From assembly GCA_015233465.1 (NCBI GenBank), contig JADFXP010000009.1, forward strand, positions 44,883-108,882: a stretch of DNA of 64,000 nucleotides. The letters are read 5' to 3'. The notes under the pieces are model-generated. The model was not told where the DNA came from. It saw only the letters and a program-made list of their open reading frames with translations, and did not search any database. This DNA comes from Candidatus Magnetominusculus dajiuhuensis. Its GTDB lineage: Bacteria; Nitrospirota; Thermodesulfovibrionia; Thermodesulfovibrionales; Magnetobacteriaceae. Positions 24,594 through 34,564 of this stretch are shown piece by piece; the first letter of the stretch is position 1; the number at the start of each line of letters is the position of its first letter. Made by a program: the position numbers and the translations under genes.

Positions 24594-26543
24594 ATGAAAA
24601 AAGATAAAAATTCTGATATAAAATCTTCAAAGTTCCCTAAAATAGCCTTGCTTGGTCTGCCAAATACAGGTAAGACATCAGTGTTTAATAATCTGACTGG
24701 CAAATATAATATTGTAGCAAATTATCCGCTTACAACAATTGAAAATAAAACAATCATCACAACCATTAAAGATATTCAATATAAAATCATTGATACTCCA
24801 GGTTTATATTGCCTGTATATTCATTCTGAAGATGAACTTGTTGTTAGAGATATGATCTTTGAGGAAAGACCAGATATTATAGTTCAATGTATTGATTCAG
24901 CAAAACTAAAGCAGTCTTTGATGTTGACTCTTGATCTGCTTGAACTTGAAATACCCTTAATTATATCCCTTAATGCAATGGATGAAATAGCAAGAAGAGG
25001 CATATGGATAGATTCAAAGGAATTATCCAGATTTCTTGGCGTAGAGGTAATTGAATCTATTACTACTTATGGCAAGGGCACAAATAAATTAAAGATAGCA
25101 ATTTCAAAGGCCGCTAGATCTAGGGTGTCATTTAAATACGCCCATGATGTTGAGGGACAGATTGAGAGCGTAATTAATACCCTTCATGACGAGTCATTTT
25201 ACCGCAGAAAGATTGCAATATTACTCCTGATGGATGATCCGTTTATCTTGAAGTATTTAAAGAAATCATACTCTCAAGATGAGATTAATGGGATTGCACA
25301 AGAAATCAAGAATGTAAAACTTCGATTTACAGGCAACCTTGGGCGGGCAATGATCGGGCATCAGAGCAGATTGGTTGATGATATTACTGAAAAGATCATA
25401 CATAAACAAGACGTTTCTCCGCGTGAATATTCTCAATATTTTGCTACCTTGAGTCGTCATCCTATATATGGTATACCAATAGCGCTTTTTTTTATAGCGG
25501 TTCTTTTTTTTATGGTAGTAAATGTCGCAACCTTTATAGCTAATACATTTGAGCGGATTATTTGGCTTCCTATTTACGAATATTTAAAGGGAGCGCTTCC
25601 CTCTGGATTTATATATAATTTCTTGATTGGCGATTATGGGATATTATCGCTTGGGCTTGCAAATGCCCTTGTTACAATACTTCCAATTCTTTCGGTATTT
25701 TTCTTGATGTTTAACACCCTTGAAGATATAGGATATATCCCAAATCTATCTGTTTTGTCAAAGAGGGTATTTGATAAAATAGGGTTAAGCGGGGCTGCTA
25801 TTTGTCCGCTAGTACTAGCGCTTGGATGTAAGACTATGGCTACCCTTACTACAAAGACTCTGCATTCACCTAAGGAGAGATTTATTGCTATTACATTAAT
25901 AACCTTTGGTATTCCATGCGGGGCGCAGCTTGGGGTCAGCCTTAATGTGCTTGGACGGCAGGGGATTTCTGCCTTGTTGATTGTTGCAGGGATTATGTTT
26001 ATACTTGATTTAATTGTCGGATTATTGTTAAATAAAATGATTATTGAAGATGAAAAAAGTATTTATCTTCAGATGCTGCCGCCTATAAGAATGCCTGATC
26101 CTTTGGCAGTGCTCAAAAAAACTTATTACAGATTATATTGGTTTTTGCTTGAGGCAGTTCCTATATTTATGTTTGTTGCAGTTATATTATTTGTACTTGA
26201 TAATATTGGTGTGCTGGCAGGATTAAGAAAGTTGTTGAGCCCGTTGATTGTTGGTTATTTAGGGCTTCCAGAGCAGATGCTTGATGTAATAATTGTTTGT
26301 CTTGGAAGAAAAGAGGTAGCTGCGTCAATGCTTATTAAGTTGGTTGAGCAGAATCTGCTAAATTATGTGCAGGTTATTGTATCTGTATTATTTATAATGT
26401 TTATACCATGTATTGCAAATGTTGGTGCGGTATTTAAGGAACTTGAATTAAAAAAGGCGCTTTCAATGACGGCTGCTGTATATATTTTTGCCTTTGTATT
26501 AACAGGGGCATTGAATCATCTGCTGATTTTCTTAAAACTATAA
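24594..26543 (+). CDS. feoB: Ferrous iron transporter FeoB
   Basis: 649 residues, shorter than the usual 700-770. The N-terminal GTPase has G1 'GLPNTGKTSVFNNLTG', 'DTPGLY' (G3) and 'NAMDE' (G4), followed by a helical guanine-dissociation-inhibitor region. The C-terminal part holds two Gate domains with about 8 membrane helices ('CPLVLALGCKTMATL', 'IPCGAQLGVSLNVLG', 'FIPCIANVGAVFKEL'). It imports Fe(II). No FeoA gene is adjacent, and no Shine-Dalgarno precedes the ATG. A small unknown gene follows 15 bases on and is probably co-transcribed. Confidence 0.93.
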   Translation: MKKDKNSDIKSSKFPKIALLGLPNTGKTSVFNNLTGKYNIVANYPLTTIENKTIITTIKDIQYKIIDTPGLYCLYIHSEDELVVRDMIFEERPDIIVQCIDSAKLKQSLMLTLDLLELEIPLIISLNAMDEIARRGIWIDSKELSRFLGVEVIESITTYGKGTNKLKIAISKAARSRVSFKYAHDVEGQIESVINTLHDESFYRRKIAILLLMDDPFILKYLKKSYSQDEINGIAQEIKNVKLRFTGNLGRAMIGHQSRLVDDITEKIIHKQDVSPREYSQYFATLSRHPIYGIPIALFFIAVLFFMVVNVATFIANTFERIIWLPIYEYLKGALPSGFIYNFLIGDYGILSLGLANALVTILPILSVFFLMFNTLEDIGYIPNLSVLSKRVFDKIGLSGAAICPLVLALGCKTMATLTTKTLHSPKERFIAITLITFGIPCGAQLGVSLNVLGRQGISALLIVAGIMFILDLIVGLLLNKMIIEDEKSIYLQMLPPIRMPDPLAVLKKTYYRLYWFLLEAVPIFMFVAVILFVLDNIGVLAGLRKLLSPLIVGYLGLPEQMLDVIIVCLGRKEVAASMLIKLVEQNLLNYVQVIVSVLFIMFIPCIANVGAVFKELELKKALSMTAAVYIFAFVLTGALNHLLIFLKL

Positions 26544-26558
26544 CTGGAGGTTTTTAAC

Positions 26559-26990
26559 ATGAATAACGAAGAGTACAATAATTTTAGAAAGATTATAGAA
26601 CTATCGCGTGATTTTGTTGAAAAACATAATGGTTTTTGGGAGCATTCCGATTGGCAGGAGTTTCTATTAACAGTAGAAAAAAATGGTATTCCTATAACTA
26701 CTAGTATGGAAACGTTTCTTGGCTCTGTTGTTGAGTCAATGAAGGATTTCTATACACATCTGGATAATTCTATCGGCATCACAAACGCTATGATGAATAT
26801 GGCTGAACACACGATTAGACATGTAACAGATACAAAAGGCGTATGGGATCATCTTAAGTGGGAGGATTTTCTATATAATTATCAAAATAAGATGCTGCTT
26901 GATCTCAGAAATGAATCCATTTCTACACTAGGCAAGGTACTTGAGACATCAAGGTCATTTTATCAGGCGCTTTTTAATTTGAATAAATGA
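26559..26990 (+). CDS. Small protein with an internal duplication, linked to feoB
   Basis: 143 residues behind CTGGAGG. Two halves look duplicated: 'GFWEHSDWQEFLLTVEKNG' with 'VESMKDFYTHL', and 'GVWDHLKWEDFLYNYQNKM' with 'LETSRSFYQAL'. The shared pattern is W-x-H-x-x-W-x-E/D-F-L, then S-x-x-F-Y-x-x-L. It is soluble, with no signal peptide. I do not recognise the family. Its place directly after feoB suggests an iron-related role, which is inference only. Confidence 0.75.
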   Translation: MNNEEYNNFRKIIELSRDFVEKHNGFWEHSDWQEFLLTVEKNGIPITTSMETFLGSVVESMKDFYTHLDNSIGITNAMMNMAEHTIRHVTDTKGVWDHLKWEDFLYNYQNKMLLDLRNESISTLGKVLETSRSFYQALFNLNK

Positions 26991-26998
26991 AATAACAA

Positions 26999-29491
26999 TT
27001 ATTTAAGTCCCTTTGGTATTGAAAAACTAAAGGTAGTCCCTTGACCTTCTATAGAGTCGAACCAGATTTGTCCATTATGACGTCTTATAAGTGTTTTGGC
27101 ATATGAAAGTCCCATGCCTTCACCTGCGACATCCTGAATTCCTGCGCGTCTAAATACTGCAAATACCTTTTCGCTGTCACTTGGAGAAATCCCTCTGCCA
27201 TTATCTTTTATATGAAAGATCGTCTCCTTTGAGGTTACAGCTGCGTTTATCTCTATGATTCCCTGTCTACCATTTACGAGATATTTTACCGCATTATCAA
27301 CTATATTGCTGATTATCTGCTCCATAGAAGTCCTGTCTGCTATAATTAAAGGCAATTTTTGAACCCTTACAATCTTGACTTTCTTATAGCTTATTTGATG
27401 AGTTAATGTCTTAATAATAGAATCAACCAAAGACTCCATATCAATGGTAACAAATGTCAACTCAACAAATCCAAGTCTTGAAAGATTCAATATCGCCTTA
27501 CTAAGATAATCAATCCTTGCGGTTGAAGATGATATAAAATCCAGAGCCTCAGGTACATCTTCTTTTAATATGGTTTTAAACTCTTGTTTCGTTTTTTCCT
27601 CTAGATGCAAAGAGCAATTTTGCGCTATCACCTCAAGTTCATGCAAGGATACCTTTAGTTCATCAACAAAACCTGTAAGATTGACCAAAGGGGCTCGAAT
27701 ATCATGGGAGAATATGTATGTTAAAGTCTTTAATTCTTCATTTGTCTCCTCAAGTTTTAGAGCTGATGCCCTGAGTTCCTCTTCTATTTTTTTCCGCTCA
27801 ATGATTCCAGCAACTGTATTGGCTGCTGCCAGTAAAAAACCTTCTTCATCTGCATTTCTGATTTGATCGTTTTTTGTATAAAGATTAATAACTCCTAATA
27901 AATTATCATCTGAAATAATTGGAATACAATAGTGTCCGTGAGGTTTCATGCCGTCAAAATGAATACTATGCTCATCGTCTATATGATTTGAAAATACAAT
28001 CTCTTTGGTTTTTGCCACACTGCCGCATATACACTTTCCAAATGGGACAAAGGCGCATAGTTTTAAGAGGGGTTCAGCAATCCCTTTATATGCAGCCATT
28101 GTTAACATATCCATTTGCTTATCGTCTACTAAAAAGATACATCCATGTGCCTCAAAGGCAAACCATGGCACAGTTAGAATCAGTTTAAGTATCTCATTAA
28201 GCTGCTCTTTTAAGGATGTTGGTTTTAACGAAACCTGTAGAATTGAACTCATTGTGCCCATAATTAATAGATTATGCTTTATCTGAGCTTCAACTACCTG
28301 TTTTTCTCTAATCTCTTTAAGAAGATGGATATTAACCAGTCTAAGTTCAGTCGTGCGTTCTTTAACTCTGTGTTCAAGTTCGTCGGCATTTTGTTGTAAT
28401 TCTTTGCGTGAGAGTACAACCTCTTTTGCAAGGAGGTTAAACCTTTGATCTAACATAAACATCTCATCGCCATTGCCTGAGTTTACAAGATTTATTCCAA
28501 GGGCTTGCTGTGAGAAATCTTGAATTTGTGTAGAGATATTTTTTATACGTCTTGTCAGCAAAAACATAAGAATTGAAAATAATATTATATATAAAAGCGT
28601 AGATATGATGTTTCTCAGTCTTTCTGTTTTAATCAGATCATTAATCATTAGCCTTTCTTTTTCCGTAGATAAAAGCGAGGCAAATTGCAGATACATATCT
28701 GATGACCCATAATCAAAAAATGACTTGCCTGTAATCAGATATTTCTCTGATAATTCTTTTATACCAGTGCCGGGTTTAATCAGGTCATTATCACTGCTGA
28801 CTAATACCAGTGGATTTGTGCCTCTTAATAAGGCGACAATAGAATCTTTAAACTTATGAACAATTGCAGACTGAAGAAATTCCTTATCTATAGGAGACAC
28901 AAGCATAAGGGTTGCTATTACTTTTGATCTGTTGTCCATGAGAGATTGTGATGTCATAATATACGGTAAATCATCAATCATTGTCATATAGTTTTGATTT
29001 TGAGTCATTTCTAAAAGAAGTGTAGATGGGGTTAATAATGATTTTGGAATGATTAGAGAGTCTCCGTTAAAGACCTCTCTGACTATTCCGTCACGGTCAA
29101 TTAAAAAGGCTATTCTTACTTTAATAAATGATCTAAGAAGTGCTGCCTTTGGAAGCCATAAAGGAGGGGTGCTATGAGCTTTTATATTAATATTAGAACT
29201 CTTATTCCAATTGGCTTTTCTGACAAATCGTTCAAAATCTCCAATTGAGACAAATATTTTTACAGCCTGATTATATGACCTGATATAATTATCAAAGTGT
29301 TGTCTGTCTTCCATTGATTGTGTCTTTAATCGTTCTGCGATATCTTTATGGAATACATTTTTTACTATCAATAGGTTAAAGAAGTCCATAACTCCGCCTA
29401 TCAAAAGCCCGACAGTTATAGTAATCAATAATAGTTTCAAAGTCAGTGACTTATTATTGTAAAAAGAGAATATTTTAGATTTTATAGACAT
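26999..29491 (-). CDS. Large membrane sensor histidine kinase with GAF domain
   Basis: 830 residues on the minus strand. A membrane helix near 18-38, a periplasmic sensor region to about 290, a second helix, and a HAMP-type linker with coiled coil are followed by a GAF domain (about 410-570, with 'FGKCICGSVAKTKEIVFS'). The H-box is 'YIFSHDIRAPLVNLTGF'; ATP-binding boxes include 'NIVDNAVKYL', 'DNGRGISP' and 'GEGMGLSYAKTLIRRHNG'. It lies 9 bases downstream of a PstS-like gene on the same strand, so that secreted protein may present a ligand to its sensor domain. No response regulator adjoins. Confidence 0.92.
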   Translation of the reverse strand: MSIKSKIFSFYNNKSLTLKLLLITITVGLLIGGVMDFFNLLIVKNVFHKDIAERLKTQSMEDRQHFDNYIRSYNQAVKIFVSIGDFERFVRKANWNKSSNINIKAHSTPPLWLPKAALLRSFIKVRIAFLIDRDGIVREVFNGDSLIIPKSLLTPSTLLLEMTQNQNYMTMIDDLPYIMTSQSLMDNRSKVIATLMLVSPIDKEFLQSAIVHKFKDSIVALLRGTNPLVLVSSDNDLIKPGTGIKELSEKYLITGKSFFDYGSSDMYLQFASLLSTEKERLMINDLIKTERLRNIISTLLYIILFSILMFLLTRRIKNISTQIQDFSQQALGINLVNSGNGDEMFMLDQRFNLLAKEVVLSRKELQQNADELEHRVKERTTELRLVNIHLLKEIREKQVVEAQIKHNLLIMGTMSSILQVSLKPTSLKEQLNEILKLILTVPWFAFEAHGCIFLVDDKQMDMLTMAAYKGIAEPLLKLCAFVPFGKCICGSVAKTKEIVFSNHIDDEHSIHFDGMKPHGHYCIPIISDDNLLGVINLYTKNDQIRNADEEGFLLAAANTVAGIIERKKIEEELRASALKLEETNEELKTLTYIFSHDIRAPLVNLTGFVDELKVSLHELEVIAQNCSLHLEEKTKQEFKTILKEDVPEALDFISSSTARIDYLSKAILNLSRLGFVELTFVTIDMESLVDSIIKTLTHQISYKKVKIVRVQKLPLIIADRTSMEQIISNIVDNAVKYLVNGRQGIIEINAAVTSKETIFHIKDNGRGISPSDSEKVFAVFRRAGIQDVAGEGMGLSYAKTLIRRHNGQIWFDSIEGQGTTFSFSIPKGLK

Positions 29492-29500
29492 AATAATTGT

Positions 29501-30550
29501 TCATCTTTGATGTATTGCAGGGGTTGCCCCTTCATGTTGATTTGCAGTTCCCAAGTTTTTGTATAGAAATTCGTTGTCTTTAAATTCCCAGCCAGCATTC
29601 TTTAGATATTTAGCTGGTAATATCAAATAATGTTTATCAATATTTTCTGCATTTGCCAAGATATATTCAACTAATTTTTGTGCCTTAGCATTACGTTCAA
29701 TCTTTCCTTCCCATGTTGTGAGATCATATACTTCATAAAACGGATAACCGCTGCTTAAAAGGTTTGAAGTACCATTTTCTGGATTATATCCATTGATTGC
29801 AAGTATCTTAATCTTTCCTCTGTCAGCATAATATTTTGCGGACCAGACAGTCTCAAAACCTACTGCGGATTTATCTTGAGAGACTTCGGTTACCATATCA
29901 GGAATAGCGCCTACTTCTTTTAGATTAAGACTAAAATCGTTATCAGTTGGAAGTATAAGCCTCCAATGTCCAGGTCTTGTCTTACAATGGAGTCTGCCAA
30001 TAGGTTGAACTTCTGAATCAGCACCTTTGTTTAGTTCAGACCATTTTTTGATTTTACCGTTAAAAAGTCCTTTTGCCTGATCAGTGGTTACATTATTAAC
30101 AGGATTTTGTTCATTAATTAATATTGCAAGCGCTGCAATTCCAAGTGTCTGATATCTTAAACCCGGCAGCCTGTCATAATTTGCAGGCGGGCAGCATAAT
30201 CCTGCAATATCAATAGTTTTATTATTAATAGCTCCCATAGCAATACCGCATGTTCCTTCTCTTACCTCAATCTTTAGTTTATTGTCTTTTGCATATTTTT
30301 GTATCATTGGAAGAAGGGCTAAATAGAGATGCTGATCAAGCACTATGGCAATATCAGCTCCTTCAGCCCATTTTTCATATTTGATTGGTTTATTTATCCA
30401 TTCCTTTTGCATAGACATAACATATGAATGATCTGAACATTCAAGGTTTGAGTTTGATGATGACTGCTTTGATGGAGGCTCTGCATAGGCTAATACTACT
30501 GTTAAAAATGTAATTGTAAGTAATATCAAACTAAGTTTTAATCTATTCAT
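29501..30550 (-). CDS. PstS-like periplasmic substrate-binding protein
   Basis: 349 residues from the ATG at 30550, chosen because TTGGAG lies 9 bases upstream; ATG 30559 and TTG 30565 overlap that site. A signal peptide ('LSLILLTITFLTVVLAYA') leads a PBP-like domain: 'DIAIVLDQHLYLALLPMI', 'DIAGLCCPPANYDRLPG', 'ALAILINEQNPVNNVTTDQ' and 'GRLHCKTRPGHW'. Relatives bind phosphate or other oxyanions. No pstCAB transporter genes are near; the next gene in the operon encodes a histidine kinase, so a sensory role is more likely than transport. Several cysteines are unusual for PstS. Confidence 0.85.
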   Translation of the reverse strand: MNRLKLSLILLTITFLTVVLAYAEPPSKQSSSNSNLECSDHSYVMSMQKEWINKPIKYEKWAEGADIAIVLDQHLYLALLPMIQKYAKDNKLKIEVREGTCGIAMGAINNKTIDIAGLCCPPANYDRLPGLRYQTLGIAALAILINEQNPVNNVTTDQAKGLFNGKIKKWSELNKGADSEVQPIGRLHCKTRPGHWRLILPTDNDFSLNLKEVGAIPDMVTEVSQDKSAVGFETVWSAKYYADRGKIKILAINGYNPENGTSNLLSSGYPFYEVYDLTTWEGKIERNAKAQKLVEYILANAENIDKHYLILPAKYLKNAGWEFKDNEFLYKNLGTANQHEGATPAIHQR

Positions 30551-30657
30551 TTTTTTCATCTCCAATTAGTTATTTAAATAAGTTTATTATAACATAAACA
30601 AAAGCAATCTTTTTGAAAGCCTTGATTTTTTGTCTGAACCATAGCTATTATATAATG

Positions 30658-30751
30658 TGGTAGGGGCAGACCTGTGTGTCTGCCTAAGGGTAAACACAAA
30701 CGTTTGCCCTGCAAAAAAGGGTAACCGCAATGATTACCCTCTACGAAAGGT
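30658..30751 (+). repeat. Family B palindromic repeat, copy 2
   Basis: Three hairpins in a row: 'ggcagacctgtgtgtctgcc', 'agggtaaacacaaacgtttgccct' (imperfect) and 'agggtaaccgcaatgattaccct'. It ends 'ctctacgaaagg', a few bases before the aminotransferase ribosome-binding site. Confidence 0.75.
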
Positions 30752-30766
30752 AAAAGAAGGTAAAAA

Positions 30767-31936
30767 ATGTTTGAATTTAATAGAATAAAACGACTGCCTC
30801 CTTATGTATTTGCTGAGGTTAATGCCCTTAAAATGGAATATAGAAAGCAAGGCGAGGATATAATAGACCTTGGGATGGGAAATCCAGATCTTTGCACCCC
30901 TCAGCATATTATAGACAAACTGCATGAGGCTTCAAATAATCCTAAGAATCATAGATATTCTGCATCTAAAGGTATTACCCAATTAAGGGTAGCGATGAGC
31001 GAATGGTATCAGAGACGCTTTGATGTCTCTGTTGATCCGGAGTCTCAGGTGGTAGTAACTATAGGAGTAAAGGAAGGGATGAGTCATCTGGTATTTGCTA
31101 TGATTGGTCCTGGAGATGTTGCATTGACACCAACACCAGCCTATCCAATACATCCATACAGCGTAATAATAGCTGGCGGAGAGGTGCGTTCTATTCCAAT
31201 AGGCCCTGGTATAGATTTTTTCCATGAAATGGAAAAGGCATATAAAACCACATGGCCAAGACCAAAGTTATTGATAATAAATTTTCCTCATAATCCAACA
31301 ACAGAGGTAGTAGGCCTTGATTTTTTTCAAAAGGTTGTAGACTTTGCCAAAGAGAATAAACTAATGGTTATTCATGACTTGGCATATGCGGATTTGGTAT
31401 ATGATGATTATAAGGCTCCGAGTTTCCTTCAGGCAAAGGGCGCTATGGATGTAGGGGTTGAGTTTTTCTCAATGACCAAGAGTTATTCAATGGCAGGATG
31501 GCGTGTTGGATACTGTGTTGGGAATAAGGAGATAGTTGGCGCGCTGATAAAGATAAAGAGTTATTTAGATTATGGGATGTTTCAGCCGATTCAGATAGCC
31601 TCTATAGTTGCGCTAAGGGGGGATCAACAGTGCGTTAAGAATATGGCAATGATACATCAAAAGAGAAGGGATGTATTAATAGAAGGTCTAAACAGGGCAG
31701 GCTGGGCAGTCCCATCGCCAAAGGCTACAATGTTTGTATGGGCGGAGATTCCTGATCAATATAAAAATCTGGGGTCATTGGGATTTTCAAAATTAATAAT
31801 GAAGGAAGCGAGTGTTGCAGTTTCTCCTGGGATTGGATTTGGTGAGGGCGGGGATCATTATGTAAGATTTGCCCTTGTCGAGAATGAACATAGAATCAGG
31901 CAGGCAACGAAAGGTATAAAAAAGTTATTTAAATGA
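30767..31936 (+). CDS. Class I PLP-dependent aminotransferase (AlaC-like)
   Basis: 389 residues. Fold type I signatures: '[15 protein letters not shown]', '[19 protein letters not shown]', '[11 protein letters not shown]', and the PLP lysine in '[16 protein letters not shown]'. The C-terminal Arg that binds the substrate carboxylate lies in '[14 protein letters not shown]'. It resembles alanine/aspartate-type enzymes often annotated AlaC. It overlaps the homoserine dehydrogenase gene by 4 bases, a common pairing that suggests amino acid synthesis from aspartate. Exact substrate uncertain. Confidence 0.9.
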   Translation: MFEFNRIKRLPPYVFAEVNALKMEYRKQGEDIIDLGMGNPDLCTPQHIIDKLHEASNNPKNHRYSASKGITQLRVAMSEWYQRRFDVSVDPESQVVVTIGVKEGMSHLVFAMIGPGDVALTPTPAYPIHPYSVIIAGGEVRSIPIGPGIDFFHEMEKAYKTTWPRPKLLIINFPHNPTTEVVGLDFFQKVVDFAKENKLMVIHDLAYADLVYDDYKAPSFLQAKGAMDVGVEFFSMTKSYSMAGWRVGYCVGNKEIVGALIKIKSYLDYGMFQPIQIASIVALRGDQQCVKNMAMIHQKRRDVLIEGLNRAGWAVPSPKATMFVWAEIPDQYKNLGSLGFSKLIMKEASVAVSPGIGFGEGGDHYVRFALVENEHRIRQATKGIKKLFK

Positions 31937-33219
31937 TAAACGTAGGAATAATAGGTTTCGGCACAGTTGGATGCGGTACTATCAGGATATTATTAAATAA
32001 TAATGACCTAATAAAGTCACGAACTGGGGCAGATGTAACTCTTAAAAAGATTGCTGATTTAGACATTCAAAAAGACAGAGGAATTGTTATCCCTAATGGC
32101 GTATTGACTACAAATGTAAATGAGATATTGGATGATCCAGATATAGATATAGTGGTAGAGTTGATTGGCGGTATTCATCCAGCGAAGGAATTTATACTTA
32201 AAGCCCTGCAAAATGGAAAACATGTTGTAACTGCAAATAAGGCGCTCCTTGCCACAGAAGGACAGGAACTTTTTCAAGCAGCAGGCAAGGCAGGAAGGGC
32301 TCTTGGTTTTGAGGCAGCAGTAGCAGGCGGGATTCCAATTATCAAGACATTAAGAGAAGGGCTAGCCTCAAATCATTATCAATCTATTTACGGAATAATA
32401 AACGGTACATCTAATTATATCCTCACTAAGATGACAGATGAAGGCAAGGATTTTAAAGATGCACTTTCTGACGCTCAAAGTCTCGGTTACGCTGAAGCAA
32501 ATCCAGCATTTGATATAGAAGGCATAGATACTGCCCATAAATTAACCTTAATCGCGTCTTTATGTTACGGCATTCCACTTTCATTTAATAAAATCTATGT
32601 AGAAGGTATAACAAAGATAACCGCACAAGATGTTCAATTTGCAACTGAACTTGGATATAAAATAAAACTCCTTGCTATTGCACGACAAGTAGGCAAAGAG
32701 ATTGAACTAAGGGTACATCCAACAATGGTGCCAGTTGATCATTTAATATCTAATGTAAATGGGGTATTTAATGCTATCCGTGTTATAGGAGACGCAGTTG
32801 GCGAGACACTATATTACGGAAGAGGCGCTGGAGACATGCCAACAGGAAGCGCTGTAGTCAGCGATATAATAGATATTGCCACAGGCAAGGCAAATACATC
32901 AAACAATCAGATAGGTGCATCCACAAATAATGGATATACAATAAGGGATATAAATGATATAGAGAGTTTATATTATTTTAGGTTTACTGCAATGGACAGC
33001 CCTGGAGTATTATCAAGGATTTCAGGAGTGCTTGGGGAGAATGGGATAAGCATATCAGCGGTAATTCAAAAAGGCAGGAAGGCAGGAGGGTCTGTGCCGC
33101 TTGTAGTATTAACCCATAATGCAAGAGAAAGGGATGTAATGAGAGCAGTAAATCAAATAGACTCACTCCCTGTAGTATCAAAACCAACTATGTTTATCCG
33201 TGTAGAAGGAGGAGATTAA
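31933..33219 (+). CDS. hom: Homoserine dehydrogenase
   Basis: 428 residues. The NAD(P)-binding '[18 protein letters not shown]', the catalytic core '[13 protein letters not shown]', '[17 protein letters not shown]' and '[15 protein letters not shown]', and a C-terminal ACT domain (from about 350: '[19 protein letters not shown]') that normally senses threonine. It reduces aspartate semialdehyde to homoserine for threonine and methionine. It overlaps the aminotransferase (ATGA) and the TusA-like gene (TAATG), so all three should be co-translated. Confidence 0.96.
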   Translation: MINVGIIGFGTVGCGTIRILLNNNDLIKSRTGADVTLKKIADLDIQKDRGIVIPNGVLTTNVNEILDDPDIDIVVELIGGIHPAKEFILKALQNGKHVVTANKALLATEGQELFQAAGKAGRALGFEAAVAGGIPIIKTLREGLASNHYQSIYGIINGTSNYILTKMTDEGKDFKDALSDAQSLGYAEANPAFDIEGIDTAHKLTLIASLCYGIPLSFNKIYVEGITKITAQDVQFATELGYKIKLLAIARQVGKEIELRVHPTMVPVDHLISNVNGVFNAIRVIGDAVGETLYYGRGAGDMPTGSAVVSDIIDIATGKANTSNNQIGASTNNGYTIRDINDIESLYYFRFTAMDSPGVLSRISGVLGENGISISAVIQKGRKAGGSVPLVVLTHNARERDVMRAVNQIDSLPVVSKPTMFIRVEGGD

Positions 33220-33464
33220 TGGATGATTTAATCCCCGATAAAAGTATAAATATTAAAGGACTGGTTTGTCCCTATACATTTGTAAAGGCTAAACTCGCCA
33301 TAGAAACAATGGAAGTTGGACAGATCTTGGAGATATTACTAGACTATCAAGAGGCCTCAAACAGCATTCCAAAATCTATGGAAGCACACGGACATAAAGT
33401 CCTTGATGTGAAAAAAATAAATGATACTGATTGGGTGATTCTTGTAAGAAAAGATAGGGAATGA
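33219..33464 (+). CDS. TusA-family sulfur carrier protein
   Basis: 81 residues with the single conserved Cys in 'IKGLVCPYTFVKAKLAIE'; TusA proteins normally have CPxP, here CPYT. 'MEVGQILEILLDY' and the closing beta strand 'DWVILVRKDRE' complete the fold. The family relays persulfide sulfur. Translational coupling to hom, with a MoeB-like enzyme next, points to sulfur supply for methionine/homocysteine or another thiolation, which is inference. Confidence 0.87.
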   Translation: MDDLIPDKSINIKGLVCPYTFVKAKLAIETMEVGQILEILLDYQEASNSIPKSMEAHGHKVLDVKKINDTDWVILVRKDRE

Positions 33465-33470
33465 TCTACA

Positions 33471-33622
33471 TGAGGGCTCTGCCCTCAAGCTCCCGCAAGG
33501 GAACTCGTTCCCTTGACCCATTATATATTGTGATGAAGAAGTTGGATTATAAATAACCTAAGATTATGGGGTGAAGGGGACAAGTCCCCTTCTGGGAGTT
33601 TGAGGGTGAAACCCTCATGTAG
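33471..33622. repeat. Paired family A repeats in inverted arrangement, copies 3 and 4
   Basis: A minus-orientation copy ('gagggctctgccctc', 'gggaactcgttccc') and a plus-orientation copy ('aaggggacaagtcccctt', 'gagggtgaaaccctc') are separated by about 40 AT-rich bases including 'ttataaataacctaa'. The same compound unit recurs at 54141-54273. The right end, 'tgtagatgccttt', runs into the MoeB-like reading frame. Confidence 0.8.
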
Positions 33623-33643
33623 ATGCCTTTCAAGGAGATTAAA

Positions 33644-34444
33644 GTGGATTTTACAGATGATCAAATTAAGCGTTACAGCAGGCATATAATCTTGCCAGAG
33701 GTAGGAGGCAAGGGGCAGGCAAAGATAGCGAAGGCGAAGGTATTTATGATAGGGGCTGGCGGGCTTGGGTGTCCTGTCGGATATTATCTTGCTGCTGCAG
33801 GAGTTGGAACTATAGCGATTGTAGATGATGATGTGGTTGAATTAAGCAATCTGCAGCGTCAGATAGCCCATAGCACAAAGACGCTTGGTATGCCAAAGGT
33901 AGAATCTGCAAAGGCAACATTTGAGACATTAAACCCTGACGTAAATGTAATTCCACTTAAACTAAGAATATCAAAGGACAATATCCTTGATTTGATAAAG
34001 GATTATGATATAGTAGTTGATGGAAGCGATAATTTTCCAACGAGATATTTGGTAAATGATGCCTGCGTCCTAACAGGCAAGCCGCTTGTAAGCGGGGCGA
34101 TATTAAGATTTGAAGGGCAGGTAACAACGATTATACCGGGCAAGGGACATTGTTATAGATGTTTGTTTGAAGAGATGCCGCCGCCGGGTCTTGTGCCGTC
34201 TTGTCAAGAGGCAGGGGTGTTAGGCGTGCTTCCGGGGATAATTGGAGGGCTTCAGGCTATGGAGGTTATAAAGCTGATAATTGGAAAGGGCGAGCCATTA
34301 AGCGGGAAATTATTGATATATGATGCCTTGAAGACGACGTTTAGAACTGTGAAGGTGCCTAAGAATCCTGATTGCCCTGTGTGCGGGATGAATCCGACGA
34401 TTACAGAGCTTGCGGATTATGATGCGCAGTATTGTAGTATTTAG
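33644..34444 (+). CDS. MoeB/ThiF/HesA-family adenylyltransferase
   Basis: 266 residues from the GTG at 33644, chosen because AAGGAG lies 6 bases upstream; an ATG at 33623 would start inside the repeat and use its end 'atgccttt' as codons. The E1-like fold shows 'FMIGAGGLGCPVGYYLAAA', 'DDDVVELSNLQRQI', 'DGSDNFPTRYLVND', and the zinc pairs 'CYRC' and 'CPVC'. The likely acceptor Cys is in 'GLVPSCQEAGVLG'. It would adenylate the C-terminal Gly-Gly of a ubiquitin-like sulfur carrier (MoaD or ThiS type). No such carrier is encoded next to it; the TusA-like gene is. Confidence 0.9.
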   Translation: MDFTDDQIKRYSRHIILPEVGGKGQAKIAKAKVFMIGAGGLGCPVGYYLAAAGVGTIAIVDDDVVELSNLQRQIAHSTKTLGMPKVESAKATFETLNPDVNVIPLKLRISKDNILDLIKDYDIVVDGSDNFPTRYLVNDACVLTGKPLVSGAILRFEGQVTTIIPGKGHCYRCLFEEMPPPGLVPSCQEAGVLGVLPGIIGGLQAMEVIKLIIGKGEPLSGKLLIYDALKTTFRTVKVPKNPDCPVCGMNPTITELADYDAQYCSI

Positions 34445-34474
34445 AGTGGTTGATGGATTATTTATAGATATAGA

Positions 34475-34531
34475 ATGCGGGTTTATAATCGGGTTTGGTG
34501 CTATTGTACCATTCTAACCCGCATGTGTTTT
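34475..34531 (+). terminator. Probable Rho-independent terminator
   Basis: ATGCGGGTT (34475-34483) pairs with AACCCGCAT (34516-34524), with an inner GGT/ACC pairing, followed by 'gtgttttt'. It lies 30 bases after the MoeB-like stop and should end that transcript. Confidence 0.65.
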
Positions 34532-34564
34532 TAAATAAGAGTTATTGTATATTAAAGGTTATAT

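Noticed and set aside
27570..28286. Plus-strand frames inside the large kinase gene
   Set aside because: They are antisense to the GAF and kinase domains; the kinase frame is intact and conserved.
33623..33643. ATG 33623 as the MoeB-like start
   Set aside because: The codons come from the repeat end and no ribosome-binding site precedes them, whereas GTG 33644 has AAGGAG at 6 bases.
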